Below are positions 62,103 through 64,000 of a stretch of 64,000 bases of DNA, in pieces. Each line of letters begins with the position of its first letter. Positions within the stretch are counted from its first letter, which is position 1. The notes beneath the pieces were generated by a model. It saw only the letters and a program-made list of their open reading frames with translations, had not been told where the DNA came from and did not search any database. Made by a program: the position numbers and the translations under genes. Source of the DNA: Oceanisphaera arctica (GTDB taxonomy: Bacteria; Pseudomonadota; Gammaproteobacteria; Enterobacterales; Aeromonadaceae); NCBI RefSeq assembly GCF_002936955.1, contig NZ_MPZM01000014.1, positions 16,014 through 80,013 of the forward strand, written 5' to 3'.

Positions 62103-62851
62103 AGATCCGGATACCCTTGACTCCCGATCCCGTCTGGCCGGATGTGATCAAGATAACCATTGAAGAGAACCAGGAGCCTCTGGTACCGGTAAGCCTGGCA
62201 CCGGCGCCGCTGCAGGTGTATCCGGCCTACTACAAGATGGGCATACCGAATTCGGTGCCCGAGTGCCATGTGCGCACCGGTGTTTACCAACGCCTGTTGC
62301 AGGCAGCACAGGCACTGCCCGCCGGCATATCGCTGTTACTGCTGGACAGTTGGCGGCCCTATGCGGTGCAACAATACCTGTACGACACCCTGTATGACGC
62401 CCTCGAAACCCGGCTGCCGAATAAAACGGCGACAGAACTGGAGCAGATGACCCGGGAGTTTGTTTCGCTGCCCAGTACCCGGGTGGACGCGCCGAGCCCC
62501 CATCTTACAGGTGGCTCTGTCGATGTCACTCTGGTGGACCGGCATGGCCTGATGCTGGATATGGGAACCCAGTTCGATGAAGCCAGCGTCTGGTCACATA
62601 CCCACGCCTATGAAGAGATTGCCGCCCCCGATGCCAGAGAGACGGAGGTGATCAACAACCGACGCTTGCTGTATAGCGTCATGACCCTGGCCGGGTTCAC
62701 CAACCTGCCCAGCGAATGGTGGCATTTCGATTTTGGCAATCAGTTGTGGGCCTGGTATTCCGGCGCGGAGCGAGCCGTCTATGGCGCGACCCAGCTGGAC
62801 AGCCTGGAAAACCGCTGGCGCAGAGAAGTGGAAAAATATTCCGTCGACTGA
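62099..62851 (+). CDS. D-Ala-D-Ala dipeptidase family protein (VanX/DdpX type)
   Basis: A 250-residue zinc peptidase of family M15D. The metal motif reads SPHLTGGSVDVTLVD (SxHxxGxxxD), the catalytic Glu and third ligand lie in PSEWWHFDFG, and the arginine of the active site may be in LLDSWRPYAVQ. No signal peptide is seen, so it acts in the cytoplasm. The ATG at 62099 overlaps the dctM stop, showing one operon with the TRAP genes and suggesting that the imported compound is a dipeptide such as D-Ala-D-Ala, or a similar substrate. This is not a glycopeptide-resistance cluster: vanH and vanA are absent. Confidence 0.88.
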   Translation: MKIRIPLTPDPVWPDVIKITIEENQEPLVPVSLAPAPLQVYPAYYKMGIPNSVPECHVRTGVYQRLLQAAQALPAGISLLLLDSWRPYAVQQYLYDTLYDALETRLPNKTATELEQMTREFVSLPSTRVDAPSPHLTGGSVDVTLVDRHGLMLDMGTQFDEASVWSHTHAYEEIAAPDARETEVINNRRLLYSVMTLAGFTNLPSEWWHFDFGNQLWAWYSGAERAVYGATQLDSLENRWRREVEKYSVD

Positions 62852-62861
62852 CCACCGGGTA

Positions 62862-62888
62862 TAGGGCTGCCAGTGCGCAGCCCTATAC
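62862..62888 (+). terminator. Terminator after the dipeptidase gene
   Basis: TATAGGGCTGC and GCAGCCCTATA pair around a five-base loop, about 10 bases after the stop codon. The T-run is poor. Confidence 0.65.
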
Positions 62889-62916
62889 CGTCTACTCCGC
62901 CACGACATCCTCTGTG

Positions 62917-63093
62917 TCACTGGATGCAGTCGGCCGCCAGCGCCCTGATAGCATCCATGCCCGGGTGGGCGTGCGGCGAATTCGTTTTATAGAGTGCGAA
63001 GGGGATCTTGGTACAGCCGAGGATGACCCGCTCCACGCCCTGTTTCAGAATGTCTCCCATGCAGGTGTCCAGCAACTGAGCTCCCTCTATCAG
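62917..63093 (-). pseudogene. Remnant of an aspartate/glutamate racemase-family gene
   Basis: On the minus strand one frame encodes GVERVILGCTKIPFALY, a match to the family motif (G..VILGCTE-P) that contains the second catalytic Cys, followed by about 30 residues to a normal stop. Upstream in this frame a stop at about 63130 cuts it off, and no gene-length frame exists. So this is the C-terminal remnant of a racemase gene. No function is expected. Confidence 0.6.
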
Positions 63094-63418
63094 GGAATAT
63101 GGCCGTTTCCGACTATAACTCGATCATGACCGCCAATCTGGGCTGACTGGTACTGCCGGTGTACCCGGTGCCGGCCTTATCATGCTGTCTTTGCCTCCTG
63201 GCATTTTATCCTGCAACTCCTCCTATCTGCATGACCTGTGGCGCCACCCATGTCTCGTTTTGGCATGTTTGTGTCTTTATCAGCAATGTTGCCAGAGTGT
63301 AACGGAGGTTTACTGTCGGGTATCCGAGCAGGGGCACTGAGGTGACTGCCTGTCGCGGTTTGTGATGCGCGGGCCAGGTGCCGGCGTTGACTCCCGTTAA
63401 GTAAAAGGATGTTGATTT
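63094..63418. other. Gene-free stretch between the racemase remnant and fdhA
   Basis: No supported gene. It probably contains the fdhA promoter and possibly further eroded racemase sequence. No clear palindrome or repeat was recognised. Confidence 0.4.
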
Positions 63419-64000
63419 ATGTGCGCAATTCACGGAAACAGAGGTGTTGTCTATACCGGTCCTGGCAAGGTCGAGGTGCAATCCATCGCCTTCCCCGAGC
63501 TGGCCATCGGTAATCGAGCCTGTCACCACGGGGTGATCCTCAAGGTGGTGTCGACCAACATCTGCGGCAGTGACCAGCACATGGTGCGTGGGAGAACCAC
63601 CGCCGAAGCCGGCCTGGTGCTGGGCCACGAAATAACCGGGCAGATCATCGAATGCGGCCGTGATGTCGAGTATCTGAAAGTGGGCGACATCGTTTCCGTG
63701 CCGTTCAACATCGCCTGTGGCCGTTGCCGCAACTGCAAGGAAGGCAAAACCGGCATCTGCCTGAACGTCAACCCGGCCCGCCCCGGCGCTGCCTACGGCT
63801 ATGTGGATATGGGCGGCTGGGTCGGTGGCCAGTCCGAATACGTGATGGTGCCCTATGCGGACTTCAATCTGCTCAAGTTTCCGGATCCTAACCAGGCGAT
63901 GGAAAAAATTCGCGACCTGACCCTGCTGTCCGACATCTTCCCTACCGGTTTCCACGGCTGCGTGACCGCCGGTGTCGGCCCCGGCTCTACCGTCTATATC
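63419..64000 (+). CDS. fdhA: Glutathione-independent formaldehyde dehydrogenase, N-terminal part (cut by window edge)
   Basis: Oxidises formaldehyde to formate with NAD. The first 194 residues are present. They contain GNRGVVYTGPGKVEV, the catalytic zinc segment CGSDQHMVRGRTTAEAGLVLGHE and the structural-zinc loop CGRCRNCKEGKTGIC, then PARPGAAYGYVDMGGWVGGQ and the start of the cofactor domain. This closely follows the Pseudomonas enzyme, which needs no added glutathione. The ATG at 63419 has AAGGA nine bases upstream. Formaldehyde is formed when sarcosine is oxidised, linking this gene to the creatinase locus. Confidence 0.95.
   Translation, partial: MCAIHGNRGVVYTGPGKVEVQSIAFPELAIGNRACHHGVILKVVSTNICGSDQHMVRGRTTAEAGLVLGHEITGQIIECGRDVEYLKVGDIVSVPFNIACGRCRNCKEGKTGICLNVNPARPGAAYGYVDMGGWVGGQSEYVMVPYADFNLLKFPDPNQAMEKIRDLTLLSDIFPTGFHGCVTAGVGPGSTVYI

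Noticed and set aside
62099..62851. Vancomycin resistance gene vanX
   Set aside because: vanH, vanA and vanRS are missing and the gene belongs to a TRAP transporter operon in a Gram-negative chromosome; a peptide-use role is more likely.

Overview
The window looks like chromosomal DNA of a marine or brackish gammaproteobacterium close to the Aeromonadales (Oceanimonas, Oceanisphaera or Zobellella type). This rests on the moderately high GC content, the rbsDACBKR order, pspF joined to sapABCDF and divergent from pspABC-ycjX-ycjF, and a response regulator, kinase, eptA and dgkA block. The genus is an inference; no rRNA is present.

Layout. 1-2.7 kb: the start of galU, a ComEA-like protein, yciI, yciB and an EamA transporter. 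2.8-8.7 kb: a complete ribose operon with a readable CRP and RbsR control region. 8.9-20.1 kb: miaE, the sap transporter behind pspF, and the phage-shock genes with their sigma-54 promoter. 20-24.3 kb: small genes, tRNA-His and tRNA-Arg, folD, a potassium channel and two small lipoproteins. 24.4-31.5 kb: cysS, ppiB, lpxH, a two-component system, eptA and dgkA; EptA releases diacylglycerol that DgkA can recycle. 31.6-38.8 kb: a catabolic block with creatinase, two sodium:solute symporters that each sit beside a very small membrane protein, an FAD oxidoreductase and a LysR regulator. 38.8-45.4 kb: a sigma-54 regulator, TRAP transporter and 3-hydroxybutyrate dehydrogenase cluster in which three of the five genes are broken. 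45.5-58 kb: a DEAD-box helicase, an iron-type ABC importer, a small HExxH protein, a DksA/TraR zinc-finger protein, an NhaC antiporter, a sensor system (response regulator, periplasmic binding protein, hybrid kinase) and an AI-2E family permease. 58.2-62.9 kb: a LysR regulator, an intact TRAP transporter and a VanX/DdpX-type dipeptidase, followed by a racemase remnant. The window ends inside fdhA, a glutathione-independent formaldehyde dehydrogenase. With creatinase this suggests a creatine-sarcosine-formaldehyde route whose sarcosine oxidase would lie outside the window.

The most unusual signals are: (1) a repeat of exactly 100 bp present three times between genes, always in the same orientation and downstream of a plus-strand gene, with compensating base changes in a long stem, so it is probably selected as a structure; one copy carries an extra cluster of hairpins of about 170 bp in its flank; (2) microproteins of 33 and 39 residues paired with symporters; (3) a run of hairpins ahead of one symporter and a 106-bp interrupted palindrome near the other; (4) the decaying 3-hydroxybutyrate cluster; (5) a TRAP transporter linked to a D-Ala-D-Ala-type dipeptidase.

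No phage, insertion sequence or CRISPR array was found.
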